Assembly: GCA_023665755.1 (NCBI GenBank)
Contig: JAMPDF010000005.1
Span: forward strand, 5,183 to 69,182
DNA length: 64,000 nt
Source of the DNA: Prevotella sp.
Lineage (GTDB): Bacteria > Bacillota_I > Bacilli_A > ML615J-28 > CAG-313
Direction: 5' to 3'
Under the pieces are notes generated by a model. It worked only from the letters and a program-made list of their open reading frames with translations. It ran no database searches and was not told the origin of the DNA. Position 1 is the first letter of the stretch; every line of letters starts with the position of its first letter. The translations under genes were made by a program, and so were the position numbers. This document shows positions 33,165-42,790 of the stretch, piece by piece.

Positions 33165-34553
33165 ATGAAAAGAACAAAAATAAAAGAATTATTTAGTAAA
33201 CAACAATACTATCAAAATCAAAAAGTGATTTTGTGTGGATGGGTTAGAACCAATAGAGCTCAGGCACAGTTTGGTTTTTTAAATATCAATGATGGATCTT
33301 ATTTAGACAATCTACAGGTAGTATATGATGAAAAACTAGAAAACTTTGAAGAGGTTTCTAAATATCGTGTGGGCGTATCGGTTTGTGTGGAAGGAATTGT
33401 GGTTTTAACGCCCGAAATGAAGCAACCTTTAGAAGTTCATGCAACATCTGTGAAAATGTTAGGGGATTGCCCTGAAACGTATCCTATACAGCCTAAACGG
33501 CATACAAGAGAGTTTTTAAGAGAAGTGGCACATTTGCGTCCAAGAACCAATTTGTTCTCTGCAGTATTCCGTGTCCGTAGCGTAGCCGCATATGCGATTC
33601 ACACTTATTTTCAAGAAAGAGGCTATGTTTATGTACATACCCCACTCATTACTTGTGCTGATTGTGAAGGCTCTGATCAAATGTTTAAAATTACCACTTT
33701 AAAAATGGACCAATTACCATTTACTGAAACAGGAAGTGTAGACTATACAAAAGATTTATTTGGAAAACAAGCTTTTATTACAGGTTCTGGTCAACTTCAA
33801 GGAGAAACCTTTGCTATGGCTTTTGGGGATATCTATACTTTTGGACCCACTTTTAGAACCGAAAATTCTAATACAAAAACGCATGCTAACGAGTTTTGGA
33901 TGATTGAACCAGAAATGGCGTTTTGTGATTTAGAAGGGTTAATGGATATTGAAGAAGAAATGTTGAAATTTGTGGTTCAATATGTATTAGATCATTGTAA
34001 AGAAGAAATTGAATTTTTTGATAAATTTGTAGAAAAAGGTTTAAAACAAAGAATTCTTTCTTTATTAAATAGTCAATTTGTACGTATTTCACATCACGAT
34101 GTTGTAGATATTTTAAAACAATCTAACATCAAATGGGAGTTTGAACCAGGATACAACGAAGATATTTCTAAAGAACATGAAAGGTACATTACGGAGTATT
34201 TTAAGGGGCCTGTATTTATAACAGATTGGCCTAAAGATATTAAAGCGTATTATATGAAATTGAATGAAGATGGCAAAACGGTTGCTGCAGTAGATTTAGT
34301 TGTACCAGGAGCTGGTGAGTTAATGGGAGGTTCACAAAGAGAAGAAAACCTAGATCGTTTAATGAACCGTATGAAAGAAATGAATGTAGATTCTGATGGC
34401 ATCGATTGGTATTTAGATACGCGTAGGTATGGTGGATGTGTGCATTCTGGATTTGGTATGGGGTTTGAAAGACTCATTATGTATTTAACAGGGGTAGAAA
34501 ATATTAGGGATGTTATTCCGTTTCCAAGAACACCAAAGAATTGTGAATTTTAA
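33165..34553 (+). CDS. asnS: Asparaginyl-tRNA synthetase
   Basis: The 462-residue product is AsnRS: an N-terminal OB-fold anticodon-binding domain (VILCGWVRTNR), then a class IIb catalytic core with SGQLQGETFAMAF, the motif 2 loop GPTFRTENSNT and motif 3 GFGMGFERLIMY. Asn-specific features (AENSNTKTHANEF-like segment) separate it from AspRS. Its T-box with an AAC codon supports the assignment. The ATG follows TAGGAGGA. Confidence 0.96.
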   Translation: MKRTKIKELFSKQQYYQNQKVILCGWVRTNRAQAQFGFLNINDGSYLDNLQVVYDEKLENFEEVSKYRVGVSVCVEGIVVLTPEMKQPLEVHATSVKMLGDCPETYPIQPKRHTREFLREVAHLRPRTNLFSAVFRVRSVAAYAIHTYFQERGYVYVHTPLITCADCEGSDQMFKITTLKMDQLPFTETGSVDYTKDLFGKQAFITGSGQLQGETFAMAFGDIYTFGPTFRTENSNTKTHANEFWMIEPEMAFCDLEGLMDIEEEMLKFVVQYVLDHCKEEIEFFDKFVEKGLKQRILSLLNSQFVRISHHDVVDILKQSNIKWEFEPGYNEDISKEHERYITEYFKGPVFITDWPKDIKAYYMKLNEDGKTVAAVDLVVPGAGELMGGSQREENLDRLMNRMKEMNVDSDGIDWYLDTRRYGGCVHSGFGMGFERLIMYLTGVENIRDVIPFPRTPKNCEF

Positions 34554-34561
34554 AAAAAAAT

Positions 34562-34593
34562 AAAAAGATAGAAAATCGTTTTCTATCTTTTTT
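34562..34593. terminator. Bidirectional terminator after asnS
   Basis: A perfect 14-bp stem AAAAAGATAGAAAA with its complement and a 3-nt loop. The right arm overlaps the end of the convergent minus-strand gene. Confidence 0.85.
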
Positions 34594-35662
34594 GTTTAGG
34601 TTCAAATGTCCAAATAACACCTAATAGAGCAGAAATGACAGCACTTACAACGAAGGTAATGGCACAACTTGTAATAATTTTTGGTTTAACAAAGGTATTG
34701 TAATCGGGTTGCTTGTAAGATTCACTATAACCTGTTAATACATTTTTTTGTTGTAAATAATTGGTGGTGCTTACCACTTCTTCGTCAAACATTTCTGGTT
34801 CAAAGGTTCCTTCTAAGATATTAATCATTATAGGGGAGTTGTTTGTATCTTTTCCCATATAATAAATTGAAAATGTTACACCACTTGAAGAACCAAAGGT
34901 TGTTTTGTTATCATAGCTTTTATTATTACTATTTCGATAAATATAGTAAAGTTGATCTTCTTTATCATCTTTATACACATCTTGTGCAGTATCCTTTAGG
35001 GTATAAGTGGCAAGAACGTCCTTTTGGTTTTCTGCCAAATAAGAATAGTGATAAGGAGAAGACATATTGCCAATTGAAACCTCAGTATCAATTGTTTCAT
35101 CTATGGCTTCTTGAAGTAATTGATCACTTTCTTCACCAATTCCTTCTACGAATGTAGCGTGAATGTTGTCAGGATCAAAATTTGGAATAGTATTGTAATT
35201 GATATTGGAGAAAAAGAAATAGTAATTGATTCTAGCTTTTTCTTCTGCACTTTCCGCATTTGAAAATTCTACGTATTGGCTATAAAAGTTGACATCAAAA
35301 TAATTAGGAAGATGTAAGGTTTCACCATCAAAATATGCATTTACATTTAGCACATCTCCGTCTAATTTTTCGCTTCCAATCGGCGTTTTTGTAGGATAAG
35401 GATTTACACCTGGATCCCTGAACGTTATTTTTCCAGGATTTTTGATGTAATAGGCGCTTTCCCATTTTAATGCATTTTCGATTTTTTCTTGATTGGATAT
35501 AGTCTTTTTGTCATGAATATCAAAATACTCATCTAAAAATTGTGTTTTATAAGCTACATAGCCATAATAGTTATAAAAACCTACGCCTAATGTTGTTAAA
35601 ACCGTAATGCATACACATACAATCACAACAATTAGTGTGTGTTTCACTTTTTTTGTTTTCAT
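34583..35662 (-). CDS. Unknown membrane protein with large extracellular domain
   Basis: The 359-residue protein has an N-terminal membrane segment (~residues 8-30), a ~280-residue hydrophilic region rich in Asn, Asp and Tyr, and a C-terminal membrane segment (~328-350) ending in a basic tail. The loop is predicted outside. No known domain was recognised. The start at 35662 has AGGAGG; the frame extends further upstream but without a ribosome site. It reads towards the origin, against its neighbours. Function unknown. Confidence 0.75.
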   Translation of the reverse strand: MKTKKVKHTLIVVIVCVCITVLTTLGVGFYNYYGYVAYKTQFLDEYFDIHDKKTISNQEKIENALKWESAYYIKNPGKITFRDPGVNPYPTKTPIGSEKLDGDVLNVNAYFDGETLHLPNYFDVNFYSQYVEFSNAESAEEKARINYYFFFSNINYNTIPNFDPDNIHATFVEGIGEESDQLLQEAIDETIDTEVSIGNMSSPYHYSYLAENQKDVLATYTLKDTAQDVYKDDKEDQLYYIYRNSNNKSYDNKTTFGSSSGVTFSIYYMGKDTNNSPIMINILEGTFEPEMFDEEVVSTTNYLQQKNVLTGYSESYKQPDYNTFVKPKIITSCAITFVVSAVISALLGVIWTFEPKQKR

Positions 35663-35784
35663 AAGGCCTCCTATATATGAAAATATTATAACAAAAAAAA
35701 ATACTTTTATCAATAAAATTAGCTTTTGTTCACTAAAAGTTCAAAAACAAAAAAATACATTTTTAACATTTTTTACATTTTGTG

Positions 35785-35813
35785 TTGACAAGCATACATA
35801 AAAAGAGTATAAT
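35785..35813 (+). promoter_or_regulatory. Consensus sigma-A promoter for the 35836 operon
   Basis: TTGACA (35785-35790), 17 bp, TATAAT (35808-35813), 22 bp before the ATG at 35836, which has TAGGAGG. Confidence 0.88.
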
Positions 35814-35835
35814 AATGATATAGGAGGTTATAATT

Positions 35836-36222
35836 ATGAAAATAGAATGGATTACACAAGATAAAAATAATAGTGCAGTTACAATTTATGATAATAATAT
35901 CACGTTAAGTAAACAAGCCGCCAATTATTTTGATAATGCCTATGGTGTGGCTGTAGGATTTGATACCGAAAATAAACAACTTATTATGAAAAAAATTACT
36001 AAAGAAGAAGTGTTAAACAAAGATATTGATAAAGAAGATATATATGCCTTATCAATGAAACCAAGTTTTGGAAGAATCAATAGTAAAAAGATGGTTGTTG
36101 AATTATCCAAATACTTAGATTTGAATTTTTTAGAAAAAAAATCATATAAATTTACCGCAAAATGGAATACTGGCTTAAAAATGTTAATAATAGATACAAA
36201 GGAGGTTAGTAAAAATGATTAA
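35836..36222 (+). CDS. Conserved-looking protein of unknown function
   Basis: The 128-residue soluble protein has an AbrB-like feel at the start (NITLSKQAANYFDNAYGVAVGFD) but no clear DNA-binding motif. No signal or membrane segment is seen. It is first in an operon with the NfeD- and SPFH-type genes and overlaps the NfeD start by 8 bp, so a role linked to that membrane pair is possible. Function unknown. Confidence 0.7.
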   Translation: MKIEWITQDKNNSAVTIYDNNITLSKQAANYFDNAYGVAVGFDTENKQLIMKKITKEEVLNKDIDKEDIYALSMKPSFGRINSKKMVVELSKYLDLNFLEKKSYKFTAKWNTGLKMLIIDTKEVSKND

Positions 36223-36688
36223 TGTAATGTCATTATCAGGTATGCAAATCTCTATGATTGTGATTTGGATTATTGTTGCTGTGGCTGCTATTATTATTGA
36301 GTTTGAAACTGTAGAACTTGTTTCAATTTGGTTTGCTGGTGGAGCAATAGCAGGTGCTGTATGTGCAGTTTTGGAGCAACCGATTTGGTTACAATTTGTA
36401 TTGTTTGCTGCCGTGAGCGCTGTTTTTGTTTTAGGAACAAGACCATTTGTAAAAAAAATAAGCGATAATCAAACCATTCTTACGAATGTAGATCGTTTTG
36501 TTGGGATGGTCGCTCAAGTTACCAAGCCGATTGCAAAGGATAAAAAGGGTGAGGTTGAAATCGAATTTCAAAAGTGGACAGCAATCGCTAAGAAAGACAA
36601 GGATTTTCAAGTAGGAAATCGTGTAGTCATTGTAGAAATATCTGGAAATAAATTGATTGTAGATGAGATAGAAGAAATAGATGTTTAA
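36215..36688 (+). CDS. NfeD-like membrane protein
   Basis: The 157-residue protein has an N-terminal membrane segment at ~12-30, further hydrophobic segments to ~75, and a C-terminal OB-fold-like beta domain (VGMVAQVTKPI to NRVVIVEISGNKLIVDEI), the layout of short NfeD proteins. NfeD proteins work with SPFH proteins such as the next gene (21 bp away) in membrane organisation. The start follows AAAGGAGG inside the previous gene's end. Confidence 0.85.
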   Translation: MINVMSLSGMQISMIVIWIIVAVAAIIIEFETVELVSIWFAGGAIAGAVCAVLEQPIWLQFVLFAAVSAVFVLGTRPFVKKISDNQTILTNVDRFVGMVAQVTKPIAKDKKGEVEIEFQKWTAIAKKDKDFQVGNRVVIVEISGNKLIVDEIEEIDV

Positions 36689-36709
36689 AAAGGAAAGGAA
36701 GATAAAAAA

Positions 36710-37741
36710 ATGAGAAACATGTATAATTTTATGGCTGCCATAACAGGTGGTCAAATTGCACTTATTGTATTAGGTGTGTTTATTGTAATTTTTGTAGCCG
36801 TTATTATAAATGGCATTAAGATTGTTCCACAAACACAATCTTATGTAGTTGAAAGATTTGGAAAATATTATAAAACATGGGGTACAGGAGTTCACTTTTT
36901 AGTACCATTTATTGATCACATTGCAGTAGATACTAGTGCACCTGCACTTGGTGGTGGAAAACTAGATACACCACGTGTGATTGGAAAGGTCAATTTAAAA
37001 GAACAAGTAATTGATTTTGATCCTCAACCGGTTATTACCAAAGATAATGTTACAATGCAAATAGATACGGTTATTTATTATCAAATCAGTGATGCAAAGT
37101 CATATGTATATGGGGTAACTAAACCATTAAAAGCGTTAGATAATTTAACCACAACAACGATTCGTAATATCATTGGTTCACTTGATTTAGACCAAACATT
37201 AACTAGTAGAAATATTATCAATGAACAAATGAGAGAAATATTAGATGAAGCAACTGATCCTTGGGGAATTAAAGTATTCCGTGTAGAAGTTAAAAACATT
37301 ATGCCGCCAAAGGATATTCGTGAAGCGATGGAAAAGCAAATGCGTGCAGAACGTGAAAGACGTGAGGCTATTTTGCTTGCAGAAGGTGAAAAAAAATCAG
37401 CTATTTTAAAAGCAGAAGGTATCAAAGAATCAGAAATTTTAAGGGCACAAGCGGAAAAAGAGGCAGAAATTTTACGTGCAGAAGCAAAAAAGGAAGCTAT
37501 GATTAGAGAGGCTGAAGGTCAAGCAGAGGCGATTTTAAAAGTTCAAGAAGCCACAGCGCAAGGTTTAGAAATGATTAAGAACGTGAATGTTGACCATGGT
37601 GTATTAACACTTAAGGCGTATGAATCTCTTGAAAAAGTAGCAGATGGTCAAGCAACAAAGATTATTATTCCATCTGAATTACAAGGATTAGCAGGCCTTG
37701 CTATGAGTGCTAGTGAAATTATGAAAGATAATCAAAAATAA
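36710..37741 (+). CDS. SPFH/band 7 membrane protein (QmcA-like)
   Basis: The 343-residue protein has one N-terminal membrane segment (~15-38), a band 7 domain (VPQTQSYVVERFGKYYKTWG to about 200) and a long charged helix with repeats of the AEGEKKSAILKAEG type (~215-290). This is a stomatin/QmcA-like scaffold forming membrane-bound rings. With NfeD next door it may shape membrane microdomains or regulate proteases; the partner here is not shown. Confidence 0.9.
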   Translation: MRNMYNFMAAITGGQIALIVLGVFIVIFVAVIINGIKIVPQTQSYVVERFGKYYKTWGTGVHFLVPFIDHIAVDTSAPALGGGKLDTPRVIGKVNLKEQVIDFDPQPVITKDNVTMQIDTVIYYQISDAKSYVYGVTKPLKALDNLTTTTIRNIIGSLDLDQTLTSRNIINEQMREILDEATDPWGIKVFRVEVKNIMPPKDIREAMEKQMRAERERREAILLAEGEKKSAILKAEGIKESEILRAQAEKEAEILRAEAKKEAMIREAEGQAEAILKVQEATAQGLEMIKNVNVDHGVLTLKAYESLEKVADGQATKIIIPSELQGLAGLAMSASEIMKDNQK

Positions 37742-37769
37742 AGTAGGGAACCTTACCTTATATTTTATT

Positions 37770-37801
37770 AGAAAAGTGTGTAAAAGCACTTTTCTTTTTT
37801 T
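37770..37801 (+). terminator. Terminator after the SPFH gene
   Basis: The stem AGAAAAGTG / CACTTTTCT is followed by a run of seven T. Confidence 0.8.
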
Positions 37802-37839
37802 GATTATATGGTAAAATAAATCAAAAGGAGATCAAAAAG

Positions 37840-39687
37840 ATGTTTTTACCTATTTCCAAACAAGACTTAATAGAAAGAAATATTGAACAACTAGATTTTG
37901 TATATATATCAGGGGATGCTTATGTTGATCACCCTTCTTTTGGTCATGCCATTATCAGCCGAGTTTTAGAAGCACACGGATATACAATTGGCATATTACC
38001 ACAGCCCAATATTCATCAAAAGGGATGGATGGATACATTAGGTATTCCTAAACTGGCTTATCTGGTGACTGCTGGTAATATTGATTCAATGGTCAATCAT
38101 TACTATGTAAGCAAGAAAAGAAGAGAAAAAGATAATTATTCACCTGATGGGGTAATGGGCAATAGACCAGATCATACAACAATTACATATTGCAAGAAGT
38201 TGAAAGAGGCACATCCCCATATCCCTATTGTTATAGGAGGAATAGAGGCCTCTCTTAGGAGATTAGCCCATTACGATTATATTAGTGATACTTTAATGAG
38301 GTCAATTCTTCTCGATTCGCAAGCAGATTTATTATTGTACGGCATGGGGGAAAGAAGCATCGTAGAAATGGCAGATAGTTTATCATCTGGGTTGGCAATT
38401 GAAGATGTTATATATATTAGAGGAAGCGTATGGAAAACAAAAAATCGAAACAATTTACCAAGCGATGCTATCATATTACCTACATATGATAAATTGGTAC
38501 AAGATAAAATGAATTATGCACAAAGTTTTTCAATTCAGTATGAAAATACGGATCCATTTCGTAGTAAACCTCTTGTTGAGCCTTATGATGATATTTATGT
38601 TGTACAGAATTTACCATCATTACCACTAGATCAAGATTTGATGGATTGGACTTACAGTTTACCTTATGAAAGAACGTATCATCCTATATACGATAAACAT
38701 CCTATTCCTGCTTTAGAAGAAGTGCAAAATAGTATTGTCATTAATAGAGGATGTTTTGGGAGTTGTAGTTTTTGTGCCTTAACAATGCACCAAGGTAGAA
38801 TTATTCAGTCTAGAAGCAAAATGTCTGTTGTAGAAGAGGCTAAGAAAATCATCAATGGAAAGTCTTTTAAAGGTTATATCCACGATGTAGGAGGACCTAC
38901 CGCTAATTTTTATCATCCATCTTGTCAAAAACAGTTAAAAAATGGCACTTGCCCTAAAAAACAATGTTTGCATCCGGAAAAATGTAAGAATTTAGAAGTT
39001 TCTCATGATGATTATTTGGATATCCTTCGTACACTCCGGCAATTAGATAAAGTGAAAAAGGTATTTATTCGAAGTGGTATTCGGTATGATTATGTGATGT
39101 ATGACCCTGATGATACATTTTTTGAAGAATTAGTACAATATCATATATCAGGTCAATTGAAAGTTGCACCAGAACATGTAAGTAATCGTGTTCTATTCTA
39201 TATGCAAAAACCACGTCATGAATTATATGTTAAATTTGTTAGAAAGTATAAAATCATCAATCAAAAATATCATAAGGATCAATATTTGGTTCCATATTTA
39301 ATGAGTAGTCATCCGGGTTGTACGCTAGATGATGCTATATTGCTTGCGCAATACATCCAAAAAGAAAGGTTATATATCGAACAAGTTCAAGATTTTTATC
39401 CAACACCTGCGACATTGGCCACTTGTATGTATTATACAGGAGTAGATCCTAGGACAATGAAAAAAGTATATGTGGCTAAAACAAAAGAGGAAAAAGCAAT
39501 GCAACGGGCATTGATTCAGTATAAAAATCCACGTAATTACGCATTAGTGAAAAAGGCTCTTCAACTAGCCCACCGGGAGGATTTGATTGGGAATGGACCT
39601 AAGTGTTTGATTAAAAATGAACCACCTATTGGATTAGAAAAAGCAAAAAAAGGTTCAAATCAAAAAGCAAACCGCTTGTATAAATAG
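37840..39687 (+). CDS. YgiQ-family radical SAM protein
   Basis: The 615-residue product matches the YgiQ family. The N-terminal part (FVYISGDAYVDHPSFGHAII) is characteristic; the radical SAM cluster motif is CFGSCSFC at about residues 308-315 (CxxxCxxC); a second Cys cluster (CQKQLKNGTCPKKQC to HPEKC) follows. Family members are [4Fe-4S] enzymes of unknown reaction. It has its own weak promoter and ribosome site AAAGGAG and lies upstream of dnaX. Confidence 0.9.
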   Translation: MFLPISKQDLIERNIEQLDFVYISGDAYVDHPSFGHAIISRVLEAHGYTIGILPQPNIHQKGWMDTLGIPKLAYLVTAGNIDSMVNHYYVSKKRREKDNYSPDGVMGNRPDHTTITYCKKLKEAHPHIPIVIGGIEASLRRLAHYDYISDTLMRSILLDSQADLLLYGMGERSIVEMADSLSSGLAIEDVIYIRGSVWKTKNRNNLPSDAIILPTYDKLVQDKMNYAQSFSIQYENTDPFRSKPLVEPYDDIYVVQNLPSLPLDQDLMDWTYSLPYERTYHPIYDKHPIPALEEVQNSIVINRGCFGSCSFCALTMHQGRIIQSRSKMSVVEEAKKIINGKSFKGYIHDVGGPTANFYHPSCQKQLKNGTCPKKQCLHPEKCKNLEVSHDDYLDILRTLRQLDKVKKVFIRSGIRYDYVMYDPDDTFFEELVQYHISGQLKVAPEHVSNRVLFYMQKPRHELYVKFVRKYKIINQKYHKDQYLVPYLMSSHPGCTLDDAILLAQYIQKERLYIEQVQDFYPTPATLATCMYYTGVDPRTMKKVYVAKTKEEKAMQRALIQYKNPRNYALVKKALQLAHREDLIGNGPKCLIKNEPPIGLEKAKKGSNQKANRLYK

Positions 39688-39698
39688 TTTGCTTTTTG
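39662..39698 (+). terminator. Terminator overlapping the end of the ygiQ-like gene
   Basis: AAAAAGCAAAC pairs with GTTTGCTTTTT; the stem includes the last codons and stop. Confidence 0.6.
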
Positions 39699-39755
39699 TT
39701 TCGTTTTATGGTATAATAAAAAAGAAGTATAGAAAAGTAGAAAGGGGAAATTAAT

Positions 39756-42461
39756 ATGGCATATGTGGCGTTGTATAGGAGCTATCGGCCAAAGCAATTT
39801 CAAGAAGTTGTAGGCCAAAAACACGTTATACAGACACTAAAACATGCGGTGGTGGAGAAAAAAACATCACATGCATATATATTCAGTGGTCTTAGGGGGA
39901 TAGGAAAGACAACAATAGCAAGAATATTGGCTAAGGCAGTCAACTGCGAAAATACGATTGATGGTGAGCCTTGTAATGCTTGTAGGAATTGTCTAGCTAT
40001 TGCTCGTGATGAAACCACAGATATAGTTGAACTAGATGCCGCAAGTAATAATGGTGTAGATGAAATGAGAGAAATACTGGAAAAAGTGAATTTTTTACCA
40101 AGTATGCTCAGAAAGAAAGTCTACATTATCGATGAAGCACATATGTTAAGTACTGCTGCTTTTAATGCATTACTTAAAACGTTAGAAGAACCGCCCCTAC
40201 ATGTCATGTTTATTTTAGCAACAACGGAACCTCATAAAATTCCCCAAACTATTTTGTCAAGATGTCAAAGATTTGATTTTAAGCAATTATCTAATTTAGA
40301 AATAGAACACAACTTAAAATCAGTTTGCGAAAAAGAACATATTGAAATCGAAGATGATGCCCTTCGTGCTATAGCTGAAAGCGCAGAAGGTGGTATGCGT
40401 GATGCATTAGGTATCTTAGATCAAGCGAATGTGTATAGTAATGGTGTTATAAAAGTAGAGGATGTAAGCAGTGTTACGGGTAAAATCTCTACTCATAAAT
40501 TGATAGAATTAATGGATGCATTAAAAGAAAAAAATGCTAGTTTATCTATAGGTATTATTAATGAATTGATAGATAGCGGAAAAGAAGTCTCTAGAGTAGT
40601 TGGTGGAGCAATTCAATTTTGTCGCGATACCTTGTTATATAAAAATATTTCAGGGGTAGATCAAACTAAAAATATATATAATTATGATGCATTTATTACT
40701 TTTGCAACTAAAATTAGTGAAAAAGAATTATTCTATTATATCGATGTATTTGTTGATATTCAAAATAAGATTCGTTTTACCAATTCACAAAAAATATATT
40801 TAGAAGTAGGCATATTAAAAATTATCAATTCAGCTGAAGAAGATATTGATATATTGGGTAAAATTCAAAAACTGGAGTCAGCTATAGGAGAAAATCATAG
40901 TGGTGGATATTATGCTAGCCAAGATTATGACACAAGAATCAATAATATAGATGCTAAAATAAAAAAAGTTACAATGGAATTAGAGAAAGCAGATTTGGTT
41001 AATTTCAAAGAAAAAATGGAGTCAAAGATGGATATGATAGAAGAAGTATCTTCTAAAAATAGTCTATTACCAGGCGATTTAACAATCCGGTTAGATGAAT
41101 TAGAAGATAAAATCCGTTTGTTAGATGCTTCTTCTAACGAAAAAGAAATAAAAGATATCGATGAAATAAAGAATAAAATCCAAGAAATAACCAAACAAAT
41201 GGTAGAAATTCATGTAGAAGATCAGGATCAAGAAAATAAAGATGCATCCCTAGAACAAGTAAATACACAAATTCAAGTGTTAGAACAAAAAATACAAATC
41301 ATTGAAGAAAAAATAAAGAATGAATATGAAAAGCAATCAAGTGATTTGACAGAAAATATCCCTGATTTAACGCCAGTAATAGAACAAATGCAAGCATTAA
41401 CAGAAAAAGTAAATCACTTAGAAAAAGCAAAAGAAGATATAGGACCAGTCCATCATACAACTGATTTAGAAGAAAGGCTTCAAGTGTTAGAAGAATATGT
41501 TGAATTGATTACAGAATCTAGTGCTACTCAGCCAGATCCTATTGTTACCCCATCTATTTTAGAAAATAGTGAAATGATGCAAGAGGTTGCTGAATTAAAA
41601 GATAATTATTTTACTATTATTAAAGCTTTACAAGAATTTCATCAAAATAAGGATGAAAATGCGATAGTAGAATTAGAAAGCAAGCTTCAAGCAATGGAGG
41701 AAAAGGTTTCTGGTATGTTAAAACAAGCAGAGGAATTATCCAATCAAATTGTATTACTTCAAACAACGGACCAAGAACAAAACGAGAAACTACAAGTGGT
41801 ACAATCTAAACTAAAAACTTTAGAAACGAAACCAACGAAGCCAGTTGTGGAGGCGCCTATTCAAACAAAGGTACAAACAGAAACGTATGTTAGACCAGTT
41901 GAGGAGCCTAAAGTAGTCGAGACCAATGAGTCAAAAACAATTCAAACGATTAAAAATGTATATGATGTTCGTATTATTGAAAGAATATTACATGAAGCTC
42001 GTGGTCAAGAATGCCGTGAAGAAAAGGGACGCTTGATTGCGGGATGGAATCGACTTGCGGATAAGGTTGGTTTTGTATTAGAACCAGTAGCTAAAATTTT
42101 ATTAGATGGAAAATTGGTAGCCAATGGTCAAAGAGAATTAATAGTAGTATATCCTACTGCAATGATATGTAATCATTTGATGGAACCTAAAAATCATGTT
42201 GACGCCAAACAAGTATTACGAATTGCTTTTGGGAAAGATTATGATTTTTTGGCGCTTCCTGAAAATACATGGCAAGAAAAAAGATCTGAATATGTGGGAC
42301 AAGTGGGTGTAGGTATTCGTTATCCTAAATTAACACCTATTCATAACCCAGAGTTAAAAGTGGTAGTGGTCAATTATGATCAGGTAAATAAGGGACAAAA
42401 TGATACTATTCATCAAGCCCAACGCTTTTTTGGAAAAGCAAAAGTAGAGGAGGAAAGATAA
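39756..42461 (+). CDS. dnaX: DNA polymerase III gamma/tau subunit with long coiled-coil insert
   Basis: The 901-residue product is DnaX, the clamp-loader ATPase. It has Walker A GLRGIGKTT (~residue 45), a four-Cys zinc site ending CNACRNC, DEAHMLS (Walker B) and the sensor TTEPHKIPQTILSRCQRF. After the clamp-loader part (~360) comes a ~360-residue Glu/Lys/Gln-rich heptad region (365-725), then a conserved-looking C-terminal domain (from ~735, IIERILHEARG). B. subtilis DnaX has 563 residues, so this is unusually long. ybaB follows one base after its stop. Confidence 0.94.
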   Translation: MAYVALYRSYRPKQFQEVVGQKHVIQTLKHAVVEKKTSHAYIFSGLRGIGKTTIARILAKAVNCENTIDGEPCNACRNCLAIARDETTDIVELDAASNNGVDEMREILEKVNFLPSMLRKKVYIIDEAHMLSTAAFNALLKTLEEPPLHVMFILATTEPHKIPQTILSRCQRFDFKQLSNLEIEHNLKSVCEKEHIEIEDDALRAIAESAEGGMRDALGILDQANVYSNGVIKVEDVSSVTGKISTHKLIELMDALKEKNASLSIGIINELIDSGKEVSRVVGGAIQFCRDTLLYKNISGVDQTKNIYNYDAFITFATKISEKELFYYIDVFVDIQNKIRFTNSQKIYLEVGILKIINSAEEDIDILGKIQKLESAIGENHSGGYYASQDYDTRINNIDAKIKKVTMELEKADLVNFKEKMESKMDMIEEVSSKNSLLPGDLTIRLDELEDKIRLLDASSNEKEIKDIDEIKNKIQEITKQMVEIHVEDQDQENKDASLEQVNTQIQVLEQKIQIIEEKIKNEYEKQSSDLTENIPDLTPVIEQMQALTEKVNHLEKAKEDIGPVHHTTDLEERLQVLEEYVELITESSATQPDPIVTPSILENSEMMQEVAELKDNYFTIIKALQEFHQNKDENAIVELESKLQAMEEKVSGMLKQAEELSNQIVLLQTTDQEQNEKLQVVQSKLKTLETKPTKPVVEAPIQTKVQTETYVRPVEEPKVVETNESKTIQTIKNVYDVRIIERILHEARGQECREEKGRLIAGWNRLADKVGFVLEPVAKILLDGKLVANGQRELIVVYPTAMICNHLMEPKNHVDAKQVLRIAFGKDYDFLALPENTWQEKRSEYVGQVGVGIRYPKLTPIHNPELKVVVVNYDQVNKGQNDTIHQAQRFFGKAKVEEER

Positions 42462-42462
42462 T

Positions 42463-42768
42463 ATGAATCAAGCAATGATTAGAAAAGTGCAACAAATGCA
42501 AAAAGATATGAAAAAAACCCAAGATGAAATTGTAAATACAGAGTTTACAGCTACTTGTGGTGTTGTTACAGTGACAATGATGGGGGATAACTCATTAAAA
42601 CAAATTACGTTTGAAGAAGGATTCAGCGCAACAGATAAAGAAGATTTAGAAATGTTAGCAGATATGATTGTTGCGGCAACACATCAAACGCAAGATGAGA
42701 TTAGTCGCTTTACAGAAGAAAAGATGCAAAAATATCAAGCATTGTTAGGTGGGTTTGGTGGTTTCTAG
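42463..42768 (+). CDS. YbaB/EbfC nucleoid-associated protein
   Basis: The 101-residue product begins MNQAMIRKVQQMQKDMKK and matches the YbaB/EbfC family, small dimeric DNA-binding proteins always near dnaX and recR. It is the B. subtilis YaaK equivalent. It is coupled to dnaX by position and ribosome site AGGAGG, and precedes recR by 22 bp. Confidence 0.93.
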   Translation: MNQAMIRKVQQMQKDMKKTQDEIVNTEFTATCGVVTVTMMGDNSLKQITFEEGFSATDKEDLEMLADMIVAATHQTQDEISRFTEEKMQKYQALLGGFGGF

Positions 42769-42790
42769 ACCCTATATAAAAGGATAGTGT

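Noticed and set aside
39688..39755. Signal recognition particle RNA gene upstream of dnaX
   Set aside because: B. subtilis has scr there, but this gap is under 70 bp and contains only a terminator tail and promoter sequence.
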